Shown: positions 8,575 to 18,167, counted from the first letter of the stretch. The stretch: 64,000 nucleotides of DNA from an uncultured Pseudoalteromonas sp. (GCA_947493455.1 CANLRB010000001.1:857395-921394); one strand, 5' to 3'. Translations and numbers: made by a program. The notes: generated by a model from the letters alone, not told the origin.

Positions 8575-11274
8575 ATGACATTGAGTACCCTTTATCGTTC
8601 ACTCATTCTGTGCGGCGCGGTCTTAGTTCAGCCCGTGCATGCAGCAATAGAAACAAAATCATCGCCAATTAAAGCTATGTGGCCAGGCACTAATTACGAC
8701 GCATCGATTCCTACAGTACACCAAATATTAGGATATCAAATCGGTGAAAGGATAAGCTCACACGCGGACATGCTGCGGTACTTCGATGCATTGCAGCAAG
8801 CGGCTCCAAAACGTATAAAACTACAACAATACGCGACCAGCTGGCAGGGCCGTAAACTCATTTATGCCGTAATAGGCACGCCACAACATATTGCCAATTT
8901 ATCCCAATTAACTGACAACACACAGGCAATAGCCGATCCACGAAAAACATCAACTTCACAACTAAAAAACCTTGTTGCAACTACACCTGCATCGGTTTGG
9001 CTGCAATACAGTGTTCACGGTAATGAAATCAGTGGCACCGACGCTGCAATGATGACGGCGTATCACCTATTAGCCGCGAGCAACAACGAAGTCACACAAA
9101 ACATCTTAAACAATACCTTAGTCTTTATTGATCCACTGCAAAATCCAGATGGACGTGAGCGTTTTACTTCACGTTACTATGCAAACATCGGGCTAGAGCA
9201 CAGCAGTGACCGACTCAGTGCTGAACACAATGAACCCTGGCCAAGTGGCCGTAGCAACCACTATTTGTTTGATATGAACCGCGACTGGCTGGCTATCACC
9301 CAACCTGAAACATTAGGTAAAATATCGGTGATCAATCAGCACAAACCACAAGTGATAGTAGATATTCATGAAATGGGCGGTGACTCATCGTACTATTTTG
9401 CCCCGGCAGCTCAGCCGTTTAACCCGCACATGACAAAAACCCAAATTGCGCATATGGATGCAATTGGCCGTAACCACGCAAAACACTTTGATGAATTTGG
9501 CTTTGACTATTTTACTCGCGAAATATTTGATGCCTTTTACCCTGGTTACGGCGACAGTTGGCCGACTTTTTACGGCGCATCTGCATCAACCTATGAGGTT
9601 GGCTCAGCGCGCGGTGAAAAATTTAAAAAATCAAACGGCGACACCCTCACCTATTGGGACACAGTGCAAAAACAATTTGTAGCTTCTATTTCGACGGCCG
9701 AAGGCACAGCAAATAATCACACGCAAATTCTCAATGACTTCTATCAATACCAAGTCGATACAATTAAAGATGGCAAAAAAAGTAAACAACGGGTTTATTT
9801 AATGCCGCCACAAACAAATCGTCATGGCCGCCATAAACTTGCAACGTTAATGGCCAAGCACGGGGTTGAGGTAACACAAGCAACCACGTCCTTTAAAGCC
9901 TGTGGTAAAAAGTATCAGGCGGGTACTTACCTGATTGACACAGCACAGCCTCGAGGTCGCTTTGTTACCACCACGTTTGCCGATCAAGTGGATATGTCAA
10001 ACGCCTTTATCAAAGAACAAGAACGCCGCCGCGCGCGTAATCAAAATGACCAAATATACGATGTCACGGGATGGTCATTGCCAAAAATGTTTAATGTTGA
10101 TACGCAAGTTTGTCATCGCGAGATTAACGTCGCCAATCAACAAATTGATATCAATTCGCATGATTTAAAAGGCCAAGTTATTAATGAAAATGCCAAAGTA
10201 GCCTTTATAGTGCGTTGGGGTGATATGGCAGCAGGACGCTTTTTAAGCGCAGCGCTAAGAGCTGGACTAAATTTAAAAAGTGCCGATGCCGCGTTTACTC
10301 TTGAAGGAGGAACTCAGTACCCAGCGGGCTCATTAGTTATTGAAACCAAATCAAATAATGCACAGCTGCTAAAGCATATCAAGCAAATCGCAAATCACAC
10401 TGGTGCGATTGTAGAGGGGGTCGATACCAGTTGGGTAATCGATGGGCCAAGTTTTGGCAGTAACCGAACCGTCCCAATGACTGCGCCAAACGTCGCCATT
10501 GCATGGGGCGATGCGACCAGCTCACTCAGTGCCGGCAATACCCGATTTGTAATTGAGCGTCAATTAGATTACCCGGTCACGGCAATTCGCACCGAACAAT
10601 TAGCCTACAGCAACCTCAGTGACTATCAGGTTCTGATCCTACCTGAAGGGTATTACGGACAAGCGCTCGGTCAACATGGTGCCGATAACCTGCGTTCGTG
10701 GGTTGAAAACGGCGGCGTGCTGATTGCACTTGGCAGCGCTAATCGCTTTTTAGCCAATGAGCAACACGGACTACTCGATGTACAGCGCGAACTTGCGTAT
10801 CGCAGTGATGAGATAAAAAATCGTGATGACGCAAGCGGCAATACTGTTGATGGACAACATTTTGAGACTAAATCTGATTTAATGAATTCAATTATTGAGT
10901 CATCAACCTCGCCCGATTATATTGCTGGCGTATTGGCTAATATCGAAGTAGATCGCCATCACTGGCTAACGGCTGGCGTTGATGAAAAGCTTGTTACGGT
11001 CGCCTATGGTAACGATATTTATACACCGATTAAGTTAAACTCGGGCAATAACTTAGCTTGGTTTGCAGGCCCTGACACGGTGCTTGCAAGTGGTTACTTA
11101 TGGCCTGAGAAAAAGGCCCAACTCGCTTATAAGCCGGTGCTAATTCAACAGCCAATGGGGCGAGGCATGGTGATCGGTTATACTCAATCCCCGACGTTCA
11201 GAGCCTACTTAGATGGACTCAACGTGTTGCTCACCAACAGTATTTTTAGAGCCGCTGCACACGCTCAAAACTAA
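8575..11274 (+). CDS. Secreted M14-family zinc carboxypeptidase-like metallopeptidase
   Basis: 899 residues with signal peptide (about 1-23, VHA cleavage). The M14 zinc site is present: H148 and E151 in HGNEISGTD, with third ligand H265 in DIHEMGG. DPLQNPDGRERF and MNRDW are the substrate-binding family blocks. E341 in YEVGSARGEKF is a good candidate for the catalytic glutamate. The C-terminal part (about 650-899) contains a class I glutamine-amidotransferase-like or ThuA-like stretch (DYQVLILPEGYYG, ENGGVLIALGS), as in the long M14 proteins of marine Alteromonadales. Its role is probably extracellular or periplasmic peptide degradation. It is a single-gene unit with its own terminator at 11301-11331. 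Confidence 0.9.
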   Translation: MTLSTLYRSLILCGAVLVQPVHAAIETKSSPIKAMWPGTNYDASIPTVHQILGYQIGERISSHADMLRYFDALQQAAPKRIKLQQYATSWQGRKLIYAVIGTPQHIANLSQLTDNTQAIADPRKTSTSQLKNLVATTPASVWLQYSVHGNEISGTDAAMMTAYHLLAASNNEVTQNILNNTLVFIDPLQNPDGRERFTSRYYANIGLEHSSDRLSAEHNEPWPSGRSNHYLFDMNRDWLAITQPETLGKISVINQHKPQVIVDIHEMGGDSSYYFAPAAQPFNPHMTKTQIAHMDAIGRNHAKHFDEFGFDYFTREIFDAFYPGYGDSWPTFYGASASTYEVGSARGEKFKKSNGDTLTYWDTVQKQFVASISTAEGTANNHTQILNDFYQYQVDTIKDGKKSKQRVYLMPPQTNRHGRHKLATLMAKHGVEVTQATTSFKACGKKYQAGTYLIDTAQPRGRFVTTTFADQVDMSNAFIKEQERRRARNQNDQIYDVTGWSLPKMFNVDTQVCHREINVANQQIDINSHDLKGQVINENAKVAFIVRWGDMAAGRFLSAALRAGLNLKSADAAFTLEGGTQYPAGSLVIETKSNNAQLLKHIKQIANHTGAIVEGVDTSWVIDGPSFGSNRTVPMTAPNVAIAWGDATSSLSAGNTRFVIERQLDYPVTAIRTEQLAYSNLSDYQVLILPEGYYGQALGQHGADNLRSWVENGGVLIALGSANRFLANEQHGLLDVQRELAYRSDEIKNRDDASGNTVDGQHFETKSDLMNSIIESSTSPDYIAGVLANIEVDRHHWLTAGVDEKLVTVAYGNDIYTPIKLNSGNNLAWFAGPDTVLASGYLWPEKKAQLAYKPVLIQQPMGRGMVIGYTQSPTFRAYLDGLNVLLTNSIFRAAAHAQN

Positions 11275-11300
11275 GTTAAGATTAAGAAACGCAATCAGGA

Positions 11301-11331
11301 AAAGGGCAAGATTTACTTGCCCTTTCTTTTT
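11301..11331 (+). terminator. Strong Rho-independent terminator after the M14 peptidase
   Basis: A perfect 10-bp stem, AAAGGGCAAG (11301-11310) with CTTGCCCTTT (11316-11325), has a 5-nt loop and is followed by CTTTTTAT. Confidence 0.92.
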
Positions 11332-11383
11332 ATACTTTACTGATATACCATTCGATTTTTTATAATAATCGTTACGGAATAGA

Positions 11384-12073
11384 ATGAAACGGATTACACT
11401 CAGCGCCCTACTTCTTACTTTCACTTCTTTTAGCTATGCCACCAATCAGTTTAATGCGGAAGTTTTAATTTCAAAATCAAATCATAAAATTGAAACATCA
11501 GCAACAGAAAGTCTAAATTTGGAGACGGACTATTCAACAAATAGTTTAGGGTTGCGTTTTACCGCACTGATTAACAATAACGTCGGCTTTGAACTTTCAG
11601 CACACGACCATGGCGAAGGAGACGCCAATATCTGGCACGCGACCCCACTGTATGAGGGTCCTGACGACATCACCACACATTACGAGTTTTACCGCGTCAC
11701 TTACCCAACTAAGCTAGCCAGTTATCGCGTTGGTGTAAAAGGACAAATCGACGTATTCGAATCAGTTTATTTATATGGCCGTGTTGGTATTGCGAATTGG
11801 CGTTACAAGTCATTATCACCTCATGATTTCTATGAGACTTATGACTATCGTAAAGGCGCATCTGGCTATGATGTTTATTACGGACTTGGTGCAAGCTACG
11901 CGTTGAACGAGAACCTAACTATCGGGATAGAGATATCTCGTTTATCAATTGATGATAGTAAACATAGTAACCCGTCTGAATTAGGGATCGTGCTGAACGA
12001 AGGAGATAAATACAAAACCTCTTTTCAACACGACCTCAACGAAGTATCGCTGGTACTTGGCTGGCAATTTTAA
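11384..12073 (+). CDS. Small outer-membrane beta-barrel protein
   Basis: 229 residues with signal peptide (about 1-19, SYA cleavage). Alternating hydrophobic and polar strands run throughout (LGLRFTALINNNVGFELSAH, VYLYGRVGIANW, VYYGLGASYAL, NLTIGIEISRL), and the protein ends in an aromatic residue within LVLGWQF, the classical C-terminal barrel-assembly signal. The size fits an 8-stranded OmpA/OmpW-type barrel of the outer-membrane-protein beta-barrel superfamily. There is no periplasmic OmpA domain. It stands alone after the M14 terminator; function is not recognisable. Confidence 0.75.
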   Translation: MKRITLSALLLTFTSFSYATNQFNAEVLISKSNHKIETSATESLNLETDYSTNSLGLRFTALINNNVGFELSAHDHGEGDANIWHATPLYEGPDDITTHYEFYRVTYPTKLASYRVGVKGQIDVFESVYLYGRVGIANWRYKSLSPHDFYETYDYRKGASGYDVYYGLGASYALNENLTIGIEISRLSIDDSKHSNPSELGIVLNEGDKYKTSFQHDLNEVSLVLGWQF

Positions 12074-12092
12074 TATCGGTTAGATAATTTAA

Positions 12093-12281
12093 ACAGAGTA
12101 TTACGCCGGAATAATTAGCAACGCCATCGAAGTTACAAAGTGGCCACATAATATAAGTTTAACCACTAGTATTGGCGTTGCCGAACACGGCAAGCATAGT
12201 ATCAGCCAACTGATCCGAAATGCCGACGAAGCACTTTATCAAGCAAAAACCAGCGGTCGAAACAAAGTGGTACTGGCTTAA
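12093..12281 (+). pseudogene. Relic of a GGDEF diguanylate cyclase (C-terminal 62 codons only)
   Basis: An open frame without a start codon, bounded by an upstream stop at 12090-12092 and TAA at 12279-12281. It translates to an unmistakable GGDEF C-terminus: ISLTTSIGVAEHG, then LIRNADEALYQAKTSGRN. The GGDEF catalytic loop and everything upstream are gone. The preceding barrel gene ends only 19 bp earlier, so the deletion brought unrelated sequence against it. No other gene lies in 12074-12432. Confidence 0.85.
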
Positions 12282-12432
12282 CTATAATTATGTAAGTTAA
12301 ACGTTCTATGTAACCTTCGTTGCACATTTTGATTGTTGTTGAAAATGAGACTTTAAAAACAAAAATAGATAATTTATAGCACAATAATTTTCTTCTAAGA
12401 TACATTTATCAAAACAGATTGAGGAAAACAGC

Positions 12433-13119
12433 ATGCAAGTATTATCACGCGATTCATTACCACTTGGCGGATTTGCCGGATTAACTGAGCACAGACTCGT
12501 TACTGATAGCCGTATCTTTGGCACCCGTAAACAGCCCAATACCTTTGAAGGGTTAGGTCAATTTGTGTACTTAGCCGATGCTAACTTCAACCCGCTCGGT
12601 GAAACGGGCATGCATCCACACAAAGAAATCGACGTTATTTCTGTGATGATTGATGGTCAAGTGAGCCATCAAGGTTCGCTCGAACACGGCAAAAGCCTTG
12701 TTGCAGGTGATGTACAAGTGCAACGTGCGGGCGGCGAAGGCTTTGCGCATAACGAAATAAACCCAGATTTAATTAAAAACCGAATGCTACAAATATGGGC
12801 ACTACCAGAGCAGCCTGGAAAACCTGCCGGTTACAAGCATTACCAACCGAAATCTCATGGTACAACGCGTATATACGGTGGTAGTGCCAATCAGACTGAA
12901 ACATTTGATAGTACAACCTACATTGATGTGGTTCGGTTACAAAAAGGCGACACATTTGAGTCGAAGCCTGAAACGATGGCGTATGTCAGTAATGGCGCGG
13001 TTGAAGTAACAGACAAGGCTAACTCCATTATCGCAAGCGACGGTACGCTCGTTAAAGGCGAAAAGCTCGGGTTTTCAGCAGTCGACGATAGCCAAATAAT
13101 CGTGATTTATAAACTTTAA
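12433..13119 (+). CDS. Pirin-family bicupin protein (YhhW/quercetinase-like)
   Basis: 228 residues, close to E. coli YhhW length. The N-terminal pirin block includes RIFGTRKQ, GLGQFVYLADANFNP and the metal-site motif HPHKEIDVISVMIDG, with further candidate ligands in HQGSLEHG. The second cupin half is shorter and more diverged. Pirins of this group bind Fe or Ni and some show quercetin 2,3-dioxygenase activity; the physiological role here is unknown. It is cytoplasmic, with no signal peptide. GAGGAAAA lies upstream of the ATG. It is followed by a hairpin (13168-13192) and a small membrane protein gene. Confidence 0.88.
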   Translation: MQVLSRDSLPLGGFAGLTEHRLVTDSRIFGTRKQPNTFEGLGQFVYLADANFNPLGETGMHPHKEIDVISVMIDGQVSHQGSLEHGKSLVAGDVQVQRAGGEGFAHNEINPDLIKNRMLQIWALPEQPGKPAGYKHYQPKSHGTTRIYGGSANQTETFDSTTYIDVVRLQKGDTFESKPETMAYVSNGAVEVTDKANSIIASDGTLVKGEKLGFSAVDDSQIIVIYKL

Positions 13120-13167
13120 TACGCGATAACAAAGCGTGCAACCCTTTAACTTATTAACCTTACAAAC

Positions 13168-13192
13168 AAAGCGGCAGCGCAGTTGCCGCTTT
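13168..13192 (+). terminator. Hairpin after the pirin gene, possible weak terminator or attenuator
   Basis: A 9-bp perfect stem, AAAGCGGCA (13168-13176) with TGCCGCTTT (13184-13192), has a 7-nt loop. No T-tract follows, so read-through into the small gene at 13210 is possible. Confidence 0.5.
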
Positions 13193-13209
13193 ACGCACTA
13201 GGAATATTT

Positions 13210-13422
13210 ATGAAAACACCTAACCGACACCTTATCGCTTTTATTACTTTTATGATACTGATCCCTTTGGTTTATTTTGTACCAGAAATAATTGCAACGT
13301 ATATCACAGATAACAAACTGGCGAATGTTGTTTTATCCGTTGCCGTTATCGTACCCGCCCTGAGTTACTTGATAATGCCCGTGTGTATCAAGCTAATTAA
13401 AAGAGTTTCAATCACCAAATAA
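13210..13422 (+). CDS. Small two-helix membrane protein, unknown function
   Basis: 70 residues with two hydrophobic helices (about 8-27 and 38-60) and basic ends (MKTPNRH and KLIKRVSITK). The start at 13210 is preferred because AGGAATATTT precedes it. A longer in-frame start at 13183 would lie inside the hairpin arm at 13168-13192 and is unlikely. I do not recognise a family. It follows the pirin gene on the same strand and may be its read-through partner. Confidence 0.6.
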   Translation: MKTPNRHLIAFITFMILIPLVYFVPEIIATYITDNKLANVVLSVAVIVPALSYLIMPVCIKLIKRVSITK

Positions 13423-13525
13423 TGTTCGTCCACGATTAAGCAGCTTAGCTTAATCTTTCGCCTAGTTTATAGCTCCTAATCATTTCTATTGTTTACAAAA
13501 AGCAACAAATCGACTTGCACTCGAT

Positions 13526-13544
13526 AACGTTACATTATAACATT
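13526..13544. promoter_or_regulatory. Putative Zur box upstream of the TonB receptor
   Basis: CGTTACATTATAACATT (13528-13544) contains GTTA-N-A-N-T-N-TAAC, a near-perfect dyad. It matches the enterobacterial/gammaproteobacterial Zur consensus TGTTATAWTATAACA at nearly every position. It lies about 46 bp before the receptor ATG, where a repressor would block transcription. The downstream genes are rich in histidine clusters, consistent with zinc control. Confidence 0.7.
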
Positions 13545-13589
13545 CTTGGAATTGTTACAATATCACATAACAACTTATAGAAGGATAAT

Positions 13590-15971
13590 ATGAATAAGCC
13601 AAGCTTAATCGCATTGCTTGTAAGTTCAGCGTTGTTTAGCACTGCTGCAATGGCACAGCAAATAAGCGGAAAGGTACTAGACAGCCAAGGCCAGCCTATC
13701 ATCAATGCAACAGTTAAAATCATCGGTCAAAACAACCAGGTAACCACAAATCAAAGTGGCGTTTTTATTGTGAATATCGACGACAAAGGTGGTGAGCTTC
13801 ATATATTCGCTCCTTCGTTTGTTCATAAAAATGTGATGGTGAGTGCTGCCAATAACGGTGATCTCGAAGTCAAATTAGAAAAAGCAGCCATTGAAATCAT
13901 CGATGTTGTAGCCAGTCCATTTCATAATTCTAATATTGAATCAGCAATGCCTGCGACAGTGCTATCAGGCGATAACCTTCGAATGAGCCAAACAAGTACC
14001 TTGGGTGATACGTTAAAAAATGAAATCGGTGTACACAGTAACTTCCATGGCGGTGTTGCCAGTACTCCGATTATTCGCGGACTCGATGGCCCGCGAGTAC
14101 TCATCGCTCAAAACGGTCTCGACGCGGGCGATGCATCTCGTGTAGGTCCAGATCACAGCGTCTCTGCCGAGGCAACAACCAGTGAACGCATTGAAGTGTT
14201 GAGAGGCCCTGCAACGCTATTTTATGGTAGCGGTGCAATTGGCGGTGTTGTTAATGTCGTCGACGACCGCGTTCCAACATCGCTCGAAACCAAAGGTGAA
14301 TGGCTAATTCAACAAGATAGTGTTAATGATAAAACGCAAGTAGCGGGCAGTGTCAATCACAGTGTTGAAAATATCGTTCTTCACCTTGATGGGTTTTGGC
14401 GTGATGCCGACAACTATGAAGTGCCAAGCGAACACGGAATCGATGAAATTGACAGTTCACAACACGAATCAAGCGGTTACACAATAGGCACGAGTTACTT
14501 ACTCGATCAAGGCTATGTCGGTGTTTCTTATCAGGAACTATCGCAAAAATATGGCATTCCTGGTCATAGTCACGGTGACGAAGAAGTCCCGGTTATCGCC
14601 GATATGTCTCAAAACAGACTGCAGCTGCTGAGCGAATATCAATTTAATCATTATTTTTTTAATTCAATGCGCAATAAAGTTGCCTTTACAGACTATCAGC
14701 ATCAAGAGCTTGAATTAGGGCATGTCGGTACGACGTTTGACAATGAAACGCTTGAAGCGCGTATCGAGTTATTACATAACCCATTGGCACAATGGCGTGG
14801 TGGGCTCAGTCTGCACTATAAAGAAAGTGACTTTGCCGCGATTGGATTAGAAGCGTTTACACCCGCTTCGATAACCCGTTCATCAGCGCTTGCTCTTGTC
14901 GAAGAACGCCATTTTGGTAATGTATTAGTGCAGCTTGGCGCTCGTGCTGAACACACCGAGATTAACGCAGATTTAGTACAGTTACCCAATGTGACATTAT
15001 ACGATCGACAGGGTCATGAGCAGCACAATGAACTGCATTACGATATGCGTCATTTTAATGTCTCGCACACATTTAAGCCTGTTAGTTTTTCTGGTGGTTT
15101 GGTTTGGGATTTCACGCCTGGCTACAACTTTGCTGTGTCAGTCTCGCGTGCGCAGCGCGCCCCATCTTCTTCAGAACTTTTGTCATTTGGTCCACACATT
15201 GGCACCAATACCTATGAAGTTGGTGCATTATTTAAAAACTATTTAAATAGTGACGACGAAGCTTATATCGGATTAACCGATCAAGATATCGTGATGGAGA
15301 CCTCTAATAACCTCGATTTAAGTATCCGCAAATACCAAGGTGATTTCGGTTTTATCTTTAACGTGTTCTATAACCAAATCGACGACTATTACTACCAACA
15401 AGCAATTGGCCTATCAGCAAGCGACGGACACGATCATCACGACCACGGACATGATGAGCATGGTCATGATGAACACGACGACCATGGGCACGGCAATCAC
15501 AGTGATCATGTTGGCCACACATTACCGCTTTACATGTTTGTCACCACCGACGCAAAACTCTATGGTGCAGAGTTTCAAGTGAACTGGCGCATTAACGACA
15601 ACTTTAATGCAAAACTGCAAGGCGATACGATTCGTGCTCGCGCAAATGGTAATAGTGAATTGCCCCGCACACCGCCAACGCGCCTTGCGGGTGAATTAAG
15701 CTATGAACACACCCATTACCGAGCAGATCTTAAGTTAAGTCACTATTTTGAACAAACCAACCTTGCTCAGTTTGAAACGAAGACCGACAGCTATTCAATT
15801 CTCGATATTCATTTTAACTACTTTGTCGATATCGCCAATCACAGTGTTGCGCTTTATCTAAAAGGTGAAAACTTAACCGATGAATACGCAAAAGTGCACA
15901 CGTCGTTTTTAAAAGACTTAACGCCCCTGCCGGGACGCAACTTTGCAGTTGGTATTCGCGGCCAATTTTAA
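13590..15971 (+). CDS. TonB-dependent receptor, probable zinc uptake (ZnuD-like)
   Basis: 793 residues. Signal peptide (about 1-22, AMA/QQ), then a carboxypeptidase-regulatory-like domain (about 24-90), a plug domain (PATVLSGDNLRM, GVASTPIIRGLDGPRVLI, ERIEVLRGPATLFYGSGAIGGVVNV) and a 22-strand barrel ending in FAVGIRGQF. An extracellular loop near residues 613-645 has repeated HDHH, GHDEHGHD and HGNHSDH clusters, which suit Zn2+ capture as in neisserial ZnuD. The Zur-like box upstream supports zinc-repressed expression. The neighbouring lipoprotein at 16029 is also His-rich and probably forms an operon with it (57-bp gap). AGAAGGA precedes the ATG. Another metal (Co, Ni) is possible. Confidence 0.88.
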   Translation: MNKPSLIALLVSSALFSTAAMAQQISGKVLDSQGQPIINATVKIIGQNNQVTTNQSGVFIVNIDDKGGELHIFAPSFVHKNVMVSAANNGDLEVKLEKAAIEIIDVVASPFHNSNIESAMPATVLSGDNLRMSQTSTLGDTLKNEIGVHSNFHGGVASTPIIRGLDGPRVLIAQNGLDAGDASRVGPDHSVSAEATTSERIEVLRGPATLFYGSGAIGGVVNVVDDRVPTSLETKGEWLIQQDSVNDKTQVAGSVNHSVENIVLHLDGFWRDADNYEVPSEHGIDEIDSSQHESSGYTIGTSYLLDQGYVGVSYQELSQKYGIPGHSHGDEEVPVIADMSQNRLQLLSEYQFNHYFFNSMRNKVAFTDYQHQELELGHVGTTFDNETLEARIELLHNPLAQWRGGLSLHYKESDFAAIGLEAFTPASITRSSALALVEERHFGNVLVQLGARAEHTEINADLVQLPNVTLYDRQGHEQHNELHYDMRHFNVSHTFKPVSFSGGLVWDFTPGYNFAVSVSRAQRAPSSSELLSFGPHIGTNTYEVGALFKNYLNSDDEAYIGLTDQDIVMETSNNLDLSIRKYQGDFGFIFNVFYNQIDDYYYQQAIGLSASDGHDHHDHGHDEHGHDEHDDHGHGNHSDHVGHTLPLYMFVTTDAKLYGAEFQVNWRINDNFNAKLQGDTIRARANGNSELPRTPPTRLAGELSYEHTHYRADLKLSHYFEQTNLAQFETKTDSYSILDIHFNYFVDIANHSVALYLKGENLTDEYAKVHTSFLKDLTPLPGRNFAVGIRGQF

Positions 15972-16028
15972 GATGCCCAATACCAATATTTAACATGCTT
16001 TAATTTGATTTACACAACAAGGATTTTT

Positions 16029-17321
16029 ATGAAAACGTTTACACCTTCACGGCTTTTTTTAGCGATTGCTTTCGTCGCGCTTGCAGGCTGTAACAACAGT
16101 GATACCAAAATTACAGAACTCCCAGTCGCTGAAGACCCAGGTCACGGCCACGATCATCACGCTGAATTACCCGTTGGACGCCTAGCAATTTCAGAAGCAG
16201 ATCAACCTGTAGTTCATATTTTTGATTTAGAAAGCAACCAGTTAATAGAAACAGTTACGCTCACTAACCCCGCATCAGCGCTCTATGCAAGTCCCGACAA
16301 TCGCTTTGCTGTTGCCGTACAACGTAATGAAGACACAGTAGAATTTATCGACGGTGGTTTATGGCAAGAGTTACATGGCGATCATTACGATCAACACAAA
16401 GATGAGCCAAGCCTAACCAGCTTTAGCCTGACCGATGCAAAACCGACGCACTACGTGCCGCGCGGCGACAAAGCAGCTGTTTTCTTTGACGGCAATAAAG
16501 ACACAGATACGGTGGCAGGACTTGCAGTGCTTGACGATGAAAGTATCGCGACCAATAAAGTGATTGCAGAACATCACTTCGATACCTATATGCACGGCAC
16601 AGCTGAAATTCGCGGCGACTATGTTTTAACAACGCTGCGCGACCCAAGTTCCGAGTCAACCTTGCCAGAACAGATAACATTGCTTGAAATGCATGGCGAC
16701 CACTTTCATCAAGAACAAGTGTTTGATGTAATGTGTCCAGCTCTGCACGGTAGCTATCAAACAGAAGATTATATCGCGTTTGCCTGTGGCGACGGCATCG
16801 TATCAATTAAACAAGATGGCAACCTTTTTAGCGCACAAAAATTAACGAACCCAACAACTATGCCCGAAGGCGTTCGTATTGGTTCTTTAAAAGGAAGTGA
16901 AGAAAGCAATGTGTTAATCGGCTTGTCGCGCGGCGGTGTATTTTTGGTCGACTTAGAAGAAAACCAAATCACTCCATTTGAATGGCAACCTGAGCCAGAT
17001 ATTAACTATTTAAGCTATGGCTTTGACGGTCACCATGAACACATGGCCATGCTTGATAACACGGGTAAACTAAACCTGTATGCAGCAGAGGATAACTGGC
17101 AATTAAGCGCGCGTATTGATGTATTTGATTCAATTGAAGCGGATGCAAAACCACTTATTATCGCGTCAAAAGCGCATGAGCACCTTTACGTGATCCACGA
17201 GCATCATGTGATGACCGTAAACCTTGAAACCCAAGAAGTCACAGAGTCGATTCACCTTGATTTTGATGCTGGAAAGGCAGCATGGCTCGGTATTAAAGGC
17301 GAGCATGAGCACGACCACTAA
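16029..17321 (+). CDS. His-rich beta-propeller lipoprotein, AztD-like zinc metallochaperone candidate
   Basis: From the ATG at 16029 (AAGGATTTTT upstream) the protein has 430 residues. The lipoprotein signal ends in VALAGC. A metal-binding segment HGHDHH follows the lipobox. The body contains repeated beta-propeller-like blades (GRLAISEADQPVVHIFDLES, SPDNRFAVAVQRNEDTVEFID) and further His motifs (DGHHEHMAMLD, YVIHEHHVM), ending in HEHDH. It resembles the AztD/YncE-type propeller chaperones that accept zinc in the periplasm. Together with the receptor at 13590 it probably moves zinc through the envelope. The metal specificity is inferred from histidines and the Zur-like box. Confidence 0.72.
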   Translation: MKTFTPSRLFLAIAFVALAGCNNSDTKITELPVAEDPGHGHDHHAELPVGRLAISEADQPVVHIFDLESNQLIETVTLTNPASALYASPDNRFAVAVQRNEDTVEFIDGGLWQELHGDHYDQHKDEPSLTSFSLTDAKPTHYVPRGDKAAVFFDGNKDTDTVAGLAVLDDESIATNKVIAEHHFDTYMHGTAEIRGDYVLTTLRDPSSESTLPEQITLLEMHGDHFHQEQVFDVMCPALHGSYQTEDYIAFACGDGIVSIKQDGNLFSAQKLTNPTTMPEGVRIGSLKGSEESNVLIGLSRGGVFLVDLEENQITPFEWQPEPDINYLSYGFDGHHEHMAMLDNTGKLNLYAAEDNWQLSARIDVFDSIEADAKPLIIASKAHEHLYVIHEHHVMTVNLETQEVTESIHLDFDAGKAAWLGIKGEHEHDH

Positions 17322-17416
17322 TCTTTAGCAAAAGACAACTTTTTAGACAGTGCCGCTTAACTAATTTTGTTTTGCGGCATCCATTCAACTAATACGTTTT
17401 ATTCTGAAAATTAGAC

Positions 17417-18058
17417 TTAACGAAATAACTCATCAAGCGATAAAACTTGATGTTTGCTATAGGGTCCTTTAGCAACTTGCACTAATTTTTGAGCCACTTG
17501 TACACCTGTAATAGGACGATAGCGCCTGAGACCCGGCAATTTGCAAAGTAAAGGCAAAATATAACTGCCAATTGTTTCACCGAGTCTAAAATGGTTTCTG
17601 TGACCAAGGAGTAACGACGGCCGTAATATCGATGTTGATTCAAAATCAAGCTGCGTGACTTTGTTTTCTAATTCGCCTTTCATCTGCAAATATGCACTGC
17701 TGCTTTGCGCATTCGCGCCACTTGATGACACCAATAAGTACTGTTTAACGTCATTACTGCGAGCAAGCTGCGCTATTTGATACTGATAGTCTAAATCAAC
17801 CCGTCGCTGGTTTTGTATTGACCCTGCTAACTTTCGTGTAGTACCTAAACAGGAAAACAAGATATCCCCCTTAAATACCAATGAGTACTGATTTAAGTTT
17901 TCAAAATCAATCACTTTATTCACAATTTTAGGTGAGTTAAAGGGAACGTTCCTGCGCGTCACCGCAATAATTTTAGTGATAGTGTTATCATTGGCAAGCT
18001 GCTCAACAAGTGCTTCGCCAATCAACCCCGTTGCACCTACCACGATTGCCGTTGTCAT
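17417..18058 (-). CDS. NAD(P)-binding Rossmann-fold oxidoreductase (atypical SDR)
   Basis: 213 residues from the ATG at 18058, chosen because GGGGGA lies just upstream. A TTG 24 bp earlier is also in frame but lacks an RBS. The N-terminal dinucleotide motif is VVGATGLIGEALVEQL (GxxGxxG type). LFSCLGTTRKLAGS, LLVSSSGANAQSS and LRPSLLLGHR match the atypical SDR group of HTATIP2/YwnB-like proteins. It is a soluble cytoplasmic enzyme; the substrate is unknown. It stands alone, divergent from the DUF2986 gene at 18168. Confidence 0.8.
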   Translation of the reverse strand: MTTAIVVGATGLIGEALVEQLANDNTITKIIAVTRRNVPFNSPKIVNKVIDFENLNQYSLVFKGDILFSCLGTTRKLAGSIQNQRRVDLDYQYQIAQLARSNDVKQYLLVSSSGANAQSSSAYLQMKGELENKVTQLDFESTSILRPSLLLGHRNHFRLGETIGSYILPLLCKLPGLRRYRPITGVQVAQKLVQVAKGPYSKHQVLSLDELFR

Positions 18059-18167
18059 AAATCCCCCATAATCTGCCGTCAACTGGTTGCGAAAACGAAT
18101 ATTTCTGTCGGCTACATGCGTTTATTAGTGTTATAATCGGCAGTCAAATAAACCGTGAGTATTGCCA

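Noticed and set aside
13183-13209. Upstream start for the small membrane protein
   Set aside because: It falls in the hairpin arm at 13184-13192 and has no Shine-Dalgarno; the start at 13210 has one.
15340-15582. 80-residue plus-strand ORF rich in Thr/Met
   Set aside because: It is a shadow frame of the histidine-rich region of the TonB receptor.
16423-16806. 127-residue minus-strand ORF
   Set aside because: It is antisense to the His-rich lipoprotein, with Arg/Leu/His-rich shadow composition and no family match.
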